Shown here: positions 26,338 through 35,688 of the stretch, in pieces
Position numbering within the stretch: position 1 is the stretch's first letter
Layout of the letters: every line of letters starts with the position of its first letter
Origin: Hyphomonas sp.
GTDB taxonomy: Bacteria > Pseudomonadota > Alphaproteobacteria > Caulobacterales > Hyphomonadaceae
Reading direction: 5' to 3'
DNA: 64,000 nucleotides
Assembly: GCF_016125515.1 (NCBI RefSeq)
Contig: NZ_WGLO01000004.1
Coordinates: forward strand, 1-64,000
Notes under the pieces: generated by a model
What the model saw: only the letters and a program-made list of their open reading frames with translations
Database searches by the model: none
What the model was told of the DNA's origin: nothing
Position numbers and translations under genes: made by a program

Positions 26338-27771
26338 CTAATCCTCAAGGGCCAGGGCATCGAACGGAGCAGCGCCCGCAAGCTCCGGCGGTAGGAACTG
26401 GCGAAGCTGCGATCCGTCGAGCGGCAGGCTGGCGACCTCGCCGATGATCACCAAGGCGGGCCCGCCAATACCTTCTTCCTCGATCAGGAACGGCAGTTCG
26501 GACAGCTCACCGAACACGCGCACCTCGTCGACACGCGTTCCGTTCTCGATGATCGCAATCGGCGTCCGGGCGTCGCGGCCAGCGCCAATCAGGCGCTCGG
26601 CGATGATTGCGGCGGTCTCGACCCCCATGAACACGACCACGGTCTGGCCAGGCCGCGCCAGCGCCGTCCAGTCGAGATCCGGCACACCGCCGGACTTGGC
26701 ATGGCCCGTCACGAAGGTCAGCGTCTGGGCATGATCGCGGTGGGTCAGCGGAATGCCCGCCGACGCCGCACATCCGAGGGCGGACGAAATGCCCGGCACC
26801 ACATGCACGGCAATGCCTTCCGCGCGCACCGCTTCCAGTTCCTCGCCGCCGCGTCCGAAGATGAACGGGTCGCCGCCCTTTAGGCGCACGACGCGCAGCC
26901 CTTCCCGGGCAGAGGCCACGAGGCGGTGCTGGATCTCCGCCTGCGGAACAGAATGATCGCCCTTCGATTTGCCGACCGGCACCCGTGCCGCATCCCGGCG
27001 CACCAGCGCCAGGATCTCCGGGCTGACGAGCCGGTCGTAATAGACAACGTCCGCTTCCTGGATCACACGCAGGGCTTTTAGCGTGAGCAGTTCCGGATCG
27101 CCCGGCCCTGCCCCAACTATGTGCACCACGCCGGCCGAACGGCCCGTGGATTTCGCCGCCGACCGCAGCAGCGCTTCGGCCTTGTCAAGATCGCCGGCAT
27201 AGGCGGCCTCGGCCGCGGGTCCGGCCAGCGCGCGCTCCCAGAACCGGCGGCGGGCGGCGGTGTCGGGAATGGCGTCTGCCACGACCGGGCGCAGGCGGCG
27301 GGCCAGCGCGGCCAGGTCTCCGATCCGGCTCGGCAGAAGGGTTTCAAGTTTGGCGCGGATGGCTTTCGCCAGCACCGGCGCAGCGCCGCCCGACCCGATC
27401 GCCGCAACAATCTCGTCCCGGTCGAGGATCGAGGGCACGGTGAAATCACAGTCTTCCGGATGGTCGACCACATTGACCGGAATGGACCGCGCGCGGACCG
27501 CGCTGAGCGCTTCGGCGCGGCGCGCCGCTTCCGGTTCGGCGATGATGGCCAGACGGGCGCCTTCAAGCGCCTGTTCGCGCGCGCTACGGTCCACCACCGT
27601 CACTCGGCTGGCAAACTCGCGGGCGAGCGCCCCGTCGGCAAATCCGCCCACCAGAACCAGCTCGGCCGGCGACGAAACCAGCAGCCGCAGCTTCCGGGCA
27701 GCTTCCTCGCCATCCCCGAACACCACGATGCGGGCGCCTTCGAGATTAAAAAACGCTGGAAACTGGCGCAT
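26338..27771 (-). CDS. cysG: Siroheme synthase (uroporphyrinogen methyltransferase, dehydrogenase, chelatase)
   Basis: Trifunctional enzyme. The N-terminal Met8/SirC-type domain (residues 1-200) has MRQFPAFFNLEGARIVVFGDGEEAARK; the C-terminal uroporphyrinogen-III C-methyltransferase has HIVGAGPGDPELLTLKALRVIQEADVVYYD and the GRGGEE and VPGISSALG blocks. It makes the siroheme needed by the sulfite reductase encoded downstream. Start placed at ATG 27771, not the TTG three codons upstream. First gene of the cys operon; the divergent LysR gene begins 110 bp away. Confidence 0.93.
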   Translation of the reverse strand: MRQFPAFFNLEGARIVVFGDGEEAARKLRLLVSSPAELVLVGGFADGALAREFASRVTVVDRSAREQALEGARLAIIAEPEAARRAEALSAVRARSIPVNVVDHPEDCDFTVPSILDRDEIVAAIGSGGAAPVLAKAIRAKLETLLPSRIGDLAALARRLRPVVADAIPDTAARRRFWERALAGPAAEAAYAGDLDKAEALLRSAAKSTGRSAGVVHIVGAGPGDPELLTLKALRVIQEADVVYYDRLVSPEILALVRRDAARVPVGKSKGDHSVPQAEIQHRLVASAREGLRVVRLKGGDPFIFGRGGEELEAVRAEGIAVHVVPGISSALGCAASAGIPLTHRDHAQTLTFVTGHAKSGGVPDLDWTALARPGQTVVVFMGVETAAIIAERLIGAGRDARTPIAIIENGTRVDEVRVFGELSELPFLIEEEGIGGPALVIIGEVASLPLDGSQLRQFLPPELAGAAPFDALALED

Positions 27772-27853
27772 GGGGCGCAACTCTCTTGTTTAGATGTTCT
27801 GGAGGGACATATGCACACAACCTCCTTGACGCCTCGGCAGCAACGGGCAACCC

Positions 27854-27870
27854 CTAAGGTAATCTTTTAG
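27854..27870. promoter_or_regulatory. Possible LysR-type operator
   Basis: CTAA-N9-TTAG imperfect palindrome ending 11 nt before the LysR start codon, inside the divergent cysG/LysR promoter region. Symmetry and position fit an autoregulatory LysR site, but it does not match a proven consensus. Confidence 0.35.
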
Positions 27871-27881
27871 AGAAACTATCC

Positions 27882-28814
27882 ATGTCCGACTCCTCAGATC
27901 GCCTGCCCCCGCTGAACGCCCTGCGTGCCTTCGAGGCCGCGGCGCGCCGCCTGTCCTTCACACAGGCCGCCGAAGAACTGAACGTTACGCCGGGCGCTAT
28001 TTCACAGCAAATCCGCCAGCTGGAAGACTTTGCCGGCACGCCGCTGTTCAAGCGTACGGGGCGTTCCGTTCTGCTCACCGATGCCGCCCAGGCCAGCCTG
28101 CCGCTGGTACGCGAGGCCTTTGAGCGGATTTCGGAAGCCGGCCGCATCATGCAGGCCCCTGCTCGCAAGGGCCGGGTGATGGTGTCCTGCGCGCCGTCCT
28201 TTGCCGCCAAATGGCTGGCGCCGCGGCTCGAGAAGTTCAACCAGGCCAATGAAGGCGTCGAAGCCTGGATCTCGGCCGACATGTCGCTGACCGATTTCAA
28301 CACCGCCGATGCCGATCTCGCGATCCGCTACGGGCGCGGCAGTTATGAGGGGCTGAAATCCGAAAAGCTGCTCGACGAGACGGTGTTGCCCGTCTGCTCG
28401 CCGCGCATGCTCGAAGGCCCGGATGCGATCCGCAAGCCGGAAGACCTGAAGAACCACACCCTGCTGCATGATGAGAGTTCCGAGAACGACCCGTCTTGTC
28501 CGGACTGGTCCAGTTGGCTGCGGGCGCACGGCGTCTCCGGCGTCGATGGCAGCCGGGGTCCGCGCTTCAACCAAGGTATCCTGGTGATCGAGTCCGCCGC
28601 CGCCGGCCGGGGCGTTGCCCTCGCCAAGCAGGCCATCGCCGCCAATGACATCGCGGCCGGCCGCCTGGTCGCCCCGTTCGCCAACGGCTCGATCCCGATC
28701 GATTTCGGCTACTGGCTCGTCTGGCCCAAAGGCCGCCACCTGACGCCCGACGTGCGCGCCTTCATCAAATGGATCAAGGACGAAGCCGCCGCCAGCGAAA
28801 TCGTCGGCGTCTGA
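27882..28814 (+). CDS. LysR family regulator, GcvA-like
   Basis: 310-residue regulator. N-terminal winged helix: LPPLNALRAFEAAARRLSFTQAAEELNVTPGAISQQIRQLEDFAGTPLFKRTGR; C-terminal periplasmic-binding-like effector domain of the GcvA type (SCAPSFAAKWLAPRLEKF, DADLAIRYGRG). Divergent from the cys operon, so it is a natural candidate to control it; GcvA itself governs glycine cleavage, so target assignment is only inferred. Ends just before a long perfect hairpin. Confidence 0.88.
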   Translation: MSDSSDRLPPLNALRAFEAAARRLSFTQAAEELNVTPGAISQQIRQLEDFAGTPLFKRTGRSVLLTDAAQASLPLVREAFERISEAGRIMQAPARKGRVMVSCAPSFAAKWLAPRLEKFNQANEGVEAWISADMSLTDFNTADADLAIRYGRGSYEGLKSEKLLDETVLPVCSPRMLEGPDAIRKPEDLKNHTLLHDESSENDPSCPDWSSWLRAHGVSGVDGSRGPRFNQGILVIESAAAGRGVALAKQAIAANDIAAGRLVAPFANGSIPIDFGYWLVWPKGRHLTPDVRAFIKWIKDEAAASEIVGV

Positions 28815-28819
28815 GACCA

Positions 28820-28861
28820 CCCGTTTCATTGCACAAGTTCGCGCTTGTGCAATGAAACGGG
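28820..28861. terminator. Perfect 18-bp stem-loop after the LysR gene
   Basis: CCCGTTTCATTGCACAAG pairs perfectly with its complement at 28844-28861 around the 6-nt loop TTCGCG, 5 nt after the stop. Stability is high, but no T run follows. Likely a bidirectional terminator or 3'-end stabiliser between convergent genes. Confidence 0.6.
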
Positions 28862-28889
28862 CCGACTTTCCCACCCTCTCCGTCTGTCA

Positions 28890-28931
28890 ATCCCGGCGAA
28901 GGCCGCCACTCATGCCGGCTTGCGCCGGGAT
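28890..28931. repeat. REP-like palindromic unit
   Basis: ATCCCGGCG and CGCCGGGAT arms (9 bp) flank a second partial palindrome (GGCCG...GCCGG). The sequence type resembles short intergenic repeats common in high-GC alphaproteobacteria. It sits between the LysR hairpin and the TipN-like gene's 3' end. Confidence 0.5.
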
Positions 28932-28997
28932 GAGCGGAACCCAAGACAAAAAGGAAAAGCAAAAGCGGCCAGCCATCGCTGCGTCCGGACGCCGGTG

Positions 28998-30941
28998 CTA
29001 CAGCGCGGCGTCGACCAGCAGGAAAGCGGCCAGCCGCGCGCTGGCATTGCGGCTGGTGCTCTGCGTCTGCTCCAGCGCGGCGAGCGCATCGGACTCTTCC
29101 AGCATCGCGAACTGGCGCGCCATGTCCATCAGCTTGTTGTCGCCGCGCAGGCGGTGCGACACGCGCTCGACTTCCTTGCCGGCCTGTTCCCGGATGGCCT
29201 GGCGGCGGGGCTCTTCGCCCTTCTGGCTGGCCGTGGCGATCCGCTTTTTGGACCGTGGACGGAAGATCTCGCCCAGCGGAATGCCGGAGGTTTGCAGCCG
29301 GTTGACCAGCGCTTCAGCAATCTCCTCGCGATCGAGCGTGGCATGGCCGGACTCTTCGCGGGAAATGTCGGAAATGATGTTGCGCAGCGCCGATCCATTG
29401 GCCGATGCCGGCGGCGCCAGCTGGTCGCTCGCACGGCGGCGCGGGGTTTCCGGCGCTTGCGGCGGGGCATCGTCATGACGGCGGCGCAGCATCAGTGGCT
29501 CGCCTTCGCGCGAGGTGACATCGCGGCCCAGCACCAGGGGCTGCTCCGGCGGCGTCTTCGTCGTGCTCGCGGCAATCACCGCGTCGACGCTGGCATCGAA
29601 CAGGTCATCATCCATCGTCGCGCGCGAGGCGGTCATCCGGCCTGCACCATTACCATTGCTGGCGGCGTGGCCATTGCCGCTTCCATTGCCATTCGTGTAG
29701 CCGGCTGCATGGCCGTTGCCATTGGCCGAATGTCCGTTGGCGGAGTGTCCATTGGCATATGGCTGCTGCGGCGCAGACAGGCTGGGGCGGACCGGCGGCG
29801 CGCTCAGCGGCGGGGCAGGTTCGGGGGCCTTGATGCCAGTGGTGCGCTCAAGATTCTCGCCCTCGATGCGCGCGGCATAGCTCGCGGTGCGCAGGGCATA
29901 GGCCGCCTGCTCGCCTGCTTCGCGCAGGCGGGCGAGCGCGCGGGCGGCTTCTTCGGCGGCGCCGCGCGTGGCGGAATTGATTTCGGCATTGGCCTGGCGC
30001 GCGCCTTCAAGCGCCGAAGCAACGGCGCCCTTCAGCGCTTCGCCGGTCGTCGCGGCGGCTGCGGCCGCGACTTCGCTCGCGCGCACGGCGGCGTCCACGG
30101 TGCGGCGGGATTGTTCAAGCTTGTCCTCGATCCGCGTGATCGAGAAGGTCAGGGCTTCGGTCCGTGTCGCCGCTTCGCGGGCCAGCCCGTCGAGCGCATC
30201 GAGCCGGCGGCCGAGATCTTCGCCGGCGCGGGTCATCGAGCCGAGCCGGTTCTCCAGCGCGGTATCGGCGCGGCCGACTTCCTCGCTTGCCTGACGCGCC
30301 GCCGTGATCATCATCTGGGCCTGGCGCGGAATGGCCTCGCTCATCGTGCTGATCTGGCTGCGCAATTCGCGCGCCAACGCCTCGAGCGCCTGACGCTCGG
30401 CGGCAAGGCGCGTGGCCAGATCGCGGGCATTGTCGGAGGTGGCGTAGGAAACCGATTCAAGACGCAGGCGCTCATCGCCGATTTCGCTCGCCATGGCTTT
30501 CATCGCGACGAGCGCGTGACCCATCGCCTTGTCGACCTCGGCGGCGGCCTGCTTCATCTGTTCGGCGAAGGCGATGCCTTCCGTGCCGGCTTCGCGGGCC
30601 GGGGCCATCAGGCGCGAGGTCGCCTCCAGCACCAGCGCATTGGCGGCAGCCGCGCGGCGGCTGGAGCGCCCCATGAATCCGGCCATGATGATGAGGAAAG
30701 CCGGAATGATGGCGGCAATACCGCCTGCGGCCAGAAGCTGGGGCGCAACGGTATCGTTCAGCGACAGGCCGCCCATTCCGAGGAATCCGAGGGCAACGCC
30801 TGCAAGCCAGAGCAAGGCGACGATGATCGAAACCGCGACCATCCATCCGCCACCATGCTGGGCCATCTCGAAATTCTGAGAGGCCTGGTGACGCACGAAG
30901 TCGTCCCGGCCCGATGGGCGCGCGGAAGATGCTTCAGTCAT
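28998..30941 (-). CDS. Membrane-anchored coiled-coil protein, TipN-like
   Basis: 647 residues from ATG 30941 (an upstream GTG at 30989 is less likely). Two transmembrane helices near 33-55 and 68-90 are followed by a long Ala/Glu/Arg-rich coiled coil (about 95-375), a flexible Asn/Gly/His linker with NGHSANGHSANGNGHA-type repeats (about 400-450), and a conserved-looking C-terminal domain ending ASARLAAFLLVDAAL. This two-helix plus coiled-coil plan matches TipN, the new-pole marker of Caulobacter, but is shorter; identity is inferred from architecture. A 46-aa membrane protein gene follows upstream on the same strand. Confidence 0.5.
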   Translation of the reverse strand: MTEASSARPSGRDDFVRHQASQNFEMAQHGGGWMVAVSIIVALLWLAGVALGFLGMGGLSLNDTVAPQLLAAGGIAAIIPAFLIIMAGFMGRSSRRAAAANALVLEATSRLMAPAREAGTEGIAFAEQMKQAAAEVDKAMGHALVAMKAMASEIGDERLRLESVSYATSDNARDLATRLAAERQALEALARELRSQISTMSEAIPRQAQMMITAARQASEEVGRADTALENRLGSMTRAGEDLGRRLDALDGLAREAATRTEALTFSITRIEDKLEQSRRTVDAAVRASEVAAAAAATTGEALKGAVASALEGARQANAEINSATRGAAEEAARALARLREAGEQAAYALRTASYAARIEGENLERTTGIKAPEPAPPLSAPPVRPSLSAPQQPYANGHSANGHSANGNGHAAGYTNGNGSGNGHAASNGNGAGRMTASRATMDDDLFDASVDAVIAASTTKTPPEQPLVLGRDVTSREGEPLMLRRRHDDAPPQAPETPRRRASDQLAPPASANGSALRNIISDISREESGHATLDREEIAEALVNRLQTSGIPLGEIFRPRSKKRIATASQKGEEPRRQAIREQAGKEVERVSHRLRGDNKLMDMARQFAMLEESDALAALEQTQSTSRNASARLAAFLLVDAAL

Positions 30942-31018
30942 GTCCAACGTATAACTCGCCTCGCGGGCTGCCGCGAGCGCAGATTGCACGAAGAGTGATT
31001 AAGGCTTTGCAGGATTCT

Positions 31019-31159
31019 TCAGTTGAAGACGGCCAGAATCGAAGAATTTTCCGCCGGCTTGTCGTCCTTGTCCGGCGTGCTCGGGGCAAATTCCAACCCG
31101 ATCCAGGCGAGAATCGTCGCCAGAACAACGTTGCGGATCATGATCAGAAGGTTCGTCAT
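31019..31159 (-). CDS. Small single-pass membrane protein (46 aa)
   Basis: Short frame starting MTNLLIMIRNVVLATILAWI with one hydrophobic segment (residues 3-23) and an acidic/Pro tail PSTPDKDDKPAENSSILAVFN. GGGGACAGGACG lies directly upstream of the ATG as a strong ribosome site. It lies 77 bp upstream of the TipN-like gene on the same strand, so they may be co-transcribed. I do not recognise the family; the ribosome site, hydrophobic profile and clean stop support a real gene. Confidence 0.6.
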   Translation of the reverse strand: MTNLLIMIRNVVLATILAWIGLEFAPSTPDKDDKPAENSSILAVFN

Positions 31160-31276
31160 CGTCCTGTCCCCGGTCTTCGGCGCAAAGTGGAGGAACGCAC
31201 TTTACACGGCGTCCTTAGCAGAAATGGAGCTTCTCGACAATCGATAAATCGTGAAATTTTTGTGCCGGAGGCATCA

Positions 31277-31291
31277 TTAACAGGATGCTAA
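31277..31291 (+). promoter_or_regulatory. CtrA-like box upstream of the Hpt gene
   Basis: TTAA-CAGGATG-CTAA, one mismatch from the CtrA consensus TTAA-N7-TTAA, 41 nt before the Hpt gene start. CtrA is present in this lineage; binding is inferred. Confidence 0.4.
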
Positions 31292-31331
31292 TGGCCCGCG
31301 CGCAGGGTTCCGGGGCACAGGAGACCCACGG

Positions 31332-31721
31332 ATGACCGAACCACGCCCTTCCCTGCCCGTGATGGACCTCGATCATCTCGCCGCAATGACCGGCAACGAT
31401 ACGGACCTCGGCATCGAGGTGATCGAGATCTTCCAGCATCAGGCCCAGCTTTGGTCACGCCTGCTCGATCCGAGGCTGGAGGCGCGGGACTGGTCCGATG
31501 CGGCCCACACGCTGAAAGGCGCAAGCCTCGGCATCGGCGCGCTTAAGCTCGCCGCGGCCTGCGAACGGGCCGAAAAGGCCGGGCGCAGCGATGCGGCGCC
31601 CAGTCCGGCGCACGCGGCGGTGCTGTTGGGAGAGGTGAAAGACGCCCTCGGCGAAACGCTCGAAGCGGCCGCCCGGGCGATCTACGATTTGACGGCGTCT
31701 CGCAAACGCAGGGAATCGTAG
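31332..31721 (+). CDS. Histidine phosphotransfer (Hpt) domain protein
   Basis: 129-residue four-helix Hpt protein. The phosphorylatable His lies in AAHTLKGASLGIGA, the canonical HxxKG motif. It would shuttle phosphoryl groups between a hybrid kinase and response regulators. The window also holds a hybrid kinase (59.1-60.6 kb) and a lone receiver (18.2 kb), but pairing is unproven. Its last 40 bp overlap the convergent chorismate mutase gene. Confidence 0.9.
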   Translation: MTEPRPSLPVMDLDHLAAMTGNDTDLGIEVIEIFQHQAQLWSRLLDPRLEARDWSDAAHTLKGASLGIGALKLAAACERAEKAGRSDAAPSPAHAAVLLGEVKDALGETLEAAARAIYDLTASRKRRES

Positions 31722-32026
31722 CTCTCGAATTCATAGGCGATACAGCGGTCGATCAGCGTGCGCCAGACCGGTTCGGCAATGGCCGGCGACAGGCCATGCC
31801 TGGGGCATTCGGCTTTCACCTTGGCCACCACATCCTCGATGCGGGCCCGGTCGTGCACCACATTGCGATCACCCTTGATGCGCGCCGCGGCATCCATGAA
31901 CGACTGGCGCTCGGCCAGGATTTCCACCAGCAGGCGGTCGATCCGGTCGATCTCATAGCGTACGTCCGCCATCGTTCCGGCTGTCTCAGCCGTGTGTTGG
32001 CGCGGGTCGGAAGCATAGGTCGTCAT
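31682..32026 (-). CDS. Chorismate mutase, AroQ type
   Basis: Converts chorismate to prephenate for phenylalanine and tyrosine. The AroQ helix-1 pattern DVRYEIDRIDRLLVEILAERQSF is followed by the helix-2/3 residues KGDRNVVHDRARIEDVVAKVK and PVWRTLIDRCIAYE. 114 residues from ATG 32026, with GAGAGG upstream; a GTG/ATG extension into 32191 lacks family similarity. Monofunctional form. Tail-to-tail overlap of 40 bp with the Hpt gene. Confidence 0.9.
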   Translation of the reverse strand: MTTYASDPRQHTAETAGTMADVRYEIDRIDRLLVEILAERQSFMDAAARIKGDRNVVHDRARIEDVVAKVKAECPRHGLSPAIAEPVWRTLIDRCIAYEFESYDSLRLRDAVKS

Positions 32027-32109
32027 GCGGCCTCTCAGGTTTGTCGCCCGCCCCCTATATGGCCTCCGGGCCGGGCGCAAGGAACGAGGTGTGTCGCCGC
32101 ACAAACCTT

Positions 32110-33081
32110 TCAGCGGCGCGGAAGGCCGCATTCCTTGCGCAGCTGCGCGATGAGGTGCGGATTGCGGCCGGTATCGGCGGCGTAGCCCCAAGGCGTCGCC
32201 GCCGGGTGCTGCAATTCAGCCAGATGACGGGCCACGCGGTCCTTGTTGATAAAGGTGGTGAACAGAAACGCGAACTGGTTGCGGGCAAAATGCCCCTCCG
32301 CCGGACTCAAGGCCGGGCCGGAACCGGCCAGCGAGTGAAACCGGTCGTCCAGCGCCGCCAGGGCCGACTTGAATTCCGGCGTGGCCGCGCGGGCCTTCAT
32401 CGCCGCCGCCGCGCCGTCTTCGTCGTTCATGCCGCTTTCGTAGAGCCATTCCTCGATGAAGGCGCGCGCCTTCAGGGCGAGAAAAGCGGCGTTGGGCGGA
32501 TCAGCCGTCATATCGTCGGCCCGCGCGTGCATCTCTTCGACGCTGCCATACCATTTCGGCGCCCAGTAGTTCAGCCGCGCCATCTCGGCCAGCACGTTGG
32601 CCTCACCCGTCTGGCGCAGGTCGCGCTCGAACGTTTCGATTCCCTCTTCGCCGGCGGACGTCAGCATCCTGTTGCGGATCCGGAACGCATGCACCGCGCT
32701 GTCGCCCGGTGTCGAAGCGGCCGCCTTTTCCAGCACCTCGCTGGCTTTGGCGGCCATCTCGATCATGTCGCGCACCTGCATCTGGCTGGTCTGGTCGGCG
32801 ACGGCAAAGCCGCGGAGCCGGTGGGCTCAGACATAGCGCAGGCCGCCTTCCACCGCGGCCATCGCAGGATGCTGCGAAACGGGCGGCAACGGCGCGCCGA
32901 TTTCGGACAACTGGCCCAGCCCATCGATGAAATGGATCCGGTCGGCCGGCGGCAGATCCGCATACAGATTGCCCAGCGCGGCGCCTTGACCGGTCTCGAT
33001 CAGGCGCAGGCCTTGCGGCGTGAAAGCGTTGCCCTCTGCCGAATCGAAGGCCGGCAGCTTTTTTCTGAACAGACCGAACAA
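32110..33081 (-). pseudogene. Conserved hypothetical protein split by an in-frame TGA
   Basis: Two same-frame segments read as one protein: MFGLFRKKLPAFDSAEG... to GGLRYV, then a TGA at 32827-32829, then AHRLRGFAVADQTSQ... to the stop at 32110. No frameshift separates them (exact multiple of three), and TGG to TGA would restore a Trp. The start is a TTG at 33081, 2 nt after the yghU stop. The downstream part has no ribosome site near its first ATG (32781). It may be a recent nonsense pseudogene, a readthrough case, or a sequencing error. Function not recognised. Confidence 0.6.
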
Positions 33082-33083
33082 GG

Positions 33084-33962
33084 TCAGCTTCCCGACTGGG
33101 CTTCGAGCTTGTCCTGCGTTTTCGTGTCGAAATCGCTGGCGTCGTGACGCTCTCGCAGCTGGGATTCCGGCTTGCCGAACGTGCGGTTGACCATCTGCCC
33201 GCGCTTCACCGCCGGGCGTGCACCGACCTGTTTCATCCAGCGGATGACGTGCGTGTACTCGTGGACCTGCAGGAATTCGCCCGCCTCGTAGACCGCGCCG
33301 GTGACCAGCGCGCCATACCAGGGCCAGATTGCCATGTCGGCAATCGAATACTCGTCGCCGGCCATGTAGTCATTCTCCGCAAGGTGGCGGTTCAGCACGT
33401 CGAGCTGGCGCTTCACTTCCATCGCATAGCGGTTGATCGGGTATTCGTATTTCTCGGGCGCGTAGGCGTAGAAGTGGCCGAACCCGCCCCCGAGGAAGGG
33501 CGCCGACCCCATCTGCCAGAACAGCCAGTTGAGCGCCTGGGTGCGCTTGTTGTGGTCCTTCGGCAGGAAGGCGCCGAACTTGTCGGCGAGATAGAGCAGC
33601 ATCGAGCCGGATTCGAAGAGGCGCGTCGGCGGCGTGGTGGAATGATCCATCAGCGCCGGGATCTTCGAGTTCGGGTTGATGTCCACGAAGCCCGAGCCGA
33701 ACTGGTCCCCTGCCCCGATATTGATCAGCCAGGCGTCATACTCGGCGTCCTTGAAGCCTGCGGCGAGCAGCTCCTCGAACATGATGGTGACCTTCACGCC
33801 ATTGGGCGTGCCGAGCGAGTAGAGCTGGAAGGGATGTTTGCCCACCGGCAATTCCTTATCATGCGTGGGCCCGGCAATCGGCCGGTTGATATTGGCGAAC
33901 CTTCCGCCGCTTTCCTTGTCCCAGGTCCAGACTTTCGGGGGCGTGTAGGTCGGGTCGGCCAT
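33084..33962 (-). CDS. yghU: Glutathione-dependent disulfide-bond oxidoreductase, YghU type
   Basis: 292-residue GST-superfamily protein. YghU hallmarks are visible: long N-terminus PPKVWTWDKESGGRFANINRPIAGPTHDKELPVGKHPFQLYSLGTPNGVKVTIMFEELLA (in pieces), DQFGSGFVDINPNSKIPALMD, LFESGSMLLYLADKFG, and the C-terminal RPAVKRGQMVNRTFG. E. coli YghU binds two glutathiones and has disulfide reductase activity. Its stop is 2 nt before the TTG start of the split gene. Confidence 0.92.
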   Translation of the reverse strand: MADPTYTPPKVWTWDKESGGRFANINRPIAGPTHDKELPVGKHPFQLYSLGTPNGVKVTIMFEELLAAGFKDAEYDAWLINIGAGDQFGSGFVDINPNSKIPALMDHSTTPPTRLFESGSMLLYLADKFGAFLPKDHNKRTQALNWLFWQMGSAPFLGGGFGHFYAYAPEKYEYPINRYAMEVKRQLDVLNRHLAENDYMAGDEYSIADMAIWPWYGALVTGAVYEAGEFLQVHEYTHVIRWMKQVGARPAVKRGQMVNRTFGKPESQLRERHDASDFDTKTQDKLEAQSGS

Positions 33963-34084
33963 GGCGGGGCTCCATCTCTCGGTTTGGGTCTTGTACTTAC
34001 GAGACCATAAGCTGAGGTGTCCCCGGCGCCAAGCAAGGCCTGATTTGATCAGGTGACCTCAAGTCTGCGTGAAGCGCAGCCGCC

Positions 34085-34115
34085 AAAACAAAACGCCCCG
34101 ACCGTGGCCGGGGCG
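34085..34115 (-). terminator. Intrinsic terminator of the suc operon
   Basis: On the minus strand CGCCCCG...CGGGGCG (34094-34115) is followed by TTTTGTTTT, 26 nt after the sucB stop. A textbook intrinsic terminator. Confidence 0.88.
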
Positions 34116-34140
34116 CCTTGTTCTGTCAGACACGGGCCGA

Positions 34141-35655
<1,515 letters not shown>

Positions 35656-35688
35656 AGGTTTTTGGTCCGAAGGGTAAGAGGCAGGAAA

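Noticed and set aside
29700-29765. Asn/Gly/His codon repeats as a CRISPR or tandem DNA array
   Set aside because: Units are short, imperfect and coding; no regular spacers.
28845-30998. 717-codon plus-strand frame opposite the TipN-like gene
   Set aside because: Low-complexity Arg/Gly/Ala translation, no ribosome site; the minus-strand gene has helices and coiled coil in order.
30934-31128. 64-codon minus-strand frame overlapping the 46-aa membrane protein gene
   Set aside because: It is Arg/Ser-rich, lacks a ribosome site and is out of frame with the better-supported small protein.
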